Shown: piece by piece, positions 63,386 through 64,000 of the stretch
Position numbering within the stretch: position 1 is the stretch's first letter
How the letters are laid out: each line of letters begins with the position of its first letter
Source of the DNA: Portunus trituberculatus
Lineage: Eukaryota > Arthropoda > Malacostraca > Decapoda > Portunidae
Assembly: GCF_017591435.1 (NCBI RefSeq)
Contig: NC_059269.1
Span: 3,866,129-3,930,128, forward strand
Direction of reading: 5' to 3'
DNA: 64,000 bases
The notes under the pieces: model-generated
Told to the model about the DNA's origin: nothing
Databases searched by the model: none
What the model saw: only the letters and a program-made list of their open reading frames with translations
Made by a program: the position numbers and the translations under genes

Positions 63386-63934
63386 TACACGCATACCACG
63401 TCACGCTACATTACAGCACACTGCATCACTCTCCCTTCAGTAACACGTAACACTCTCGTCATGGTATTACACCTCAACCAATTCGCCTCAGAGTTAATCC
63501 CAGCCAGTACTGCACGCCGCCGTAACTTACACGCTACCCTAGAGGCGATAATCAGGAGCAACACCACACGTTATCTATATGTCTCTTAATAGTTACTGCA
63601 GCGCACATCATCACACGGGGCTATAAGTGTCTGTATATCAACACCAGAGGAATATGAATAATGTAAGGTAGTAAACATTCATAGGTAGCGAATCATGAAG
63701 TACTCTTATTTTACCTCCACGTATAGGCAGCATAGAGCATTACCTTTAATTAAGTAACCTTGCGAGAGTACTGTAAGGTAAGACACGCGCCAAAACACAC
63801 CGCAAATAACCGTAACCTACCATAGCACAGTACGCAATACAGTACACGCTACAAACATCGTATTACGTAGAACACAATGTCAAGAGATACAAACAAACAC
63901 CACAATAACCACAGCAACAGCCACAGAAACAACG

Positions 63935-63935
<1 letters not shown>
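63386..63935. other. Unique A/C-rich sequence
   Basis: Repetitive-sounding words (acagtac, gtaaggta, cacaata) but no clear repeat unit or gene. Confidence 0.55.

Positions 63936-63994
<59 letters not shown>
63936..63994. repeat. (AC)n microsatellite
   Basis: 59-bp array just inside the window end. Confidence 0.97.
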
Positions 63995-63999
<5 letters not shown>

Positions 64000-64000
64000 G

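Overview
This window looks like gene-poor nuclear DNA from an arthropod, most likely a decapod crustacean such as a crab. Three things suggest this. Microsatellites are extremely dense: by my count about 8 kb of the 64 kb is near-perfect (GA)n, (CA)n, (AT)n, (TCC)n, (TAC)n, (TTTC)n or (TCTCTG)n. There are jockey/CR1-like non-LTR retrotransposon (LINE) 3-prime ends of a type common in decapod genomes. There are also several tRNA-derived SINEs. The species assignment is an inference. I see no ribosomal RNA, CRISPR, phage or bacterial operon structure and no recognisable host protein gene. Nearly all long open frames are translations of simple repeats.

Layout. 1-9.1 kb: purine-rich DNA, trinucleotide arrays around a LINE 3-prime end (1436-1644), a degenerate GATA/GACA block (3255-3740), a G-quadruplex motif (4686-4720), CT and AGG arrays, and one weak ORF (6650-7219). 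9.1-16 kb: an A-tailed tRNA-SINE (9105-9319), a tandem SINE-(CA)n-SINE-(CA)n locus (11105-11958), and very long CA and GA arrays. 16-24.7 kb: mostly unique sequence with few microsatellites. 24.7-31.7 kb: the richest microsatellite zone, with compound arrays at 25182-25692 and 31253-31666. 33.8-34.7 kb: a second LINE family with an intact 98-codon C-terminus running into a (CCT)n tail. 34.7-47 kb: more GA/CT/GT arrays, a second SINE-(CA)n-SINE locus (38925-39697, minus strand) and a third CA-bounded SINE (42262-42568). 47-57.2 kb: AT-rich and nearly free of microsatellites, with a decayed LINE (50661-52108), an A-tailed SINE (52213-52386) and a perfect fold-back (56083-56125). 57.2-64 kb: a 227-bp GA array, unique sequence, a CT-CA-CT-CA compound array (62055-62569) and short arrays to the end.

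No genes here can be shown to work together. The coherent biology is that of mobile elements and microsatellites. All CA-tailed SINE copies have (CA)n of the same polarity on both sides. Two LINE 3-prime ends are likewise bracketed by the trinucleotide type that forms their tails. This suggests either insertion into matching microsatellites or microsatellites seeded by element tails. Distinguishing these needs genome-wide comparison.
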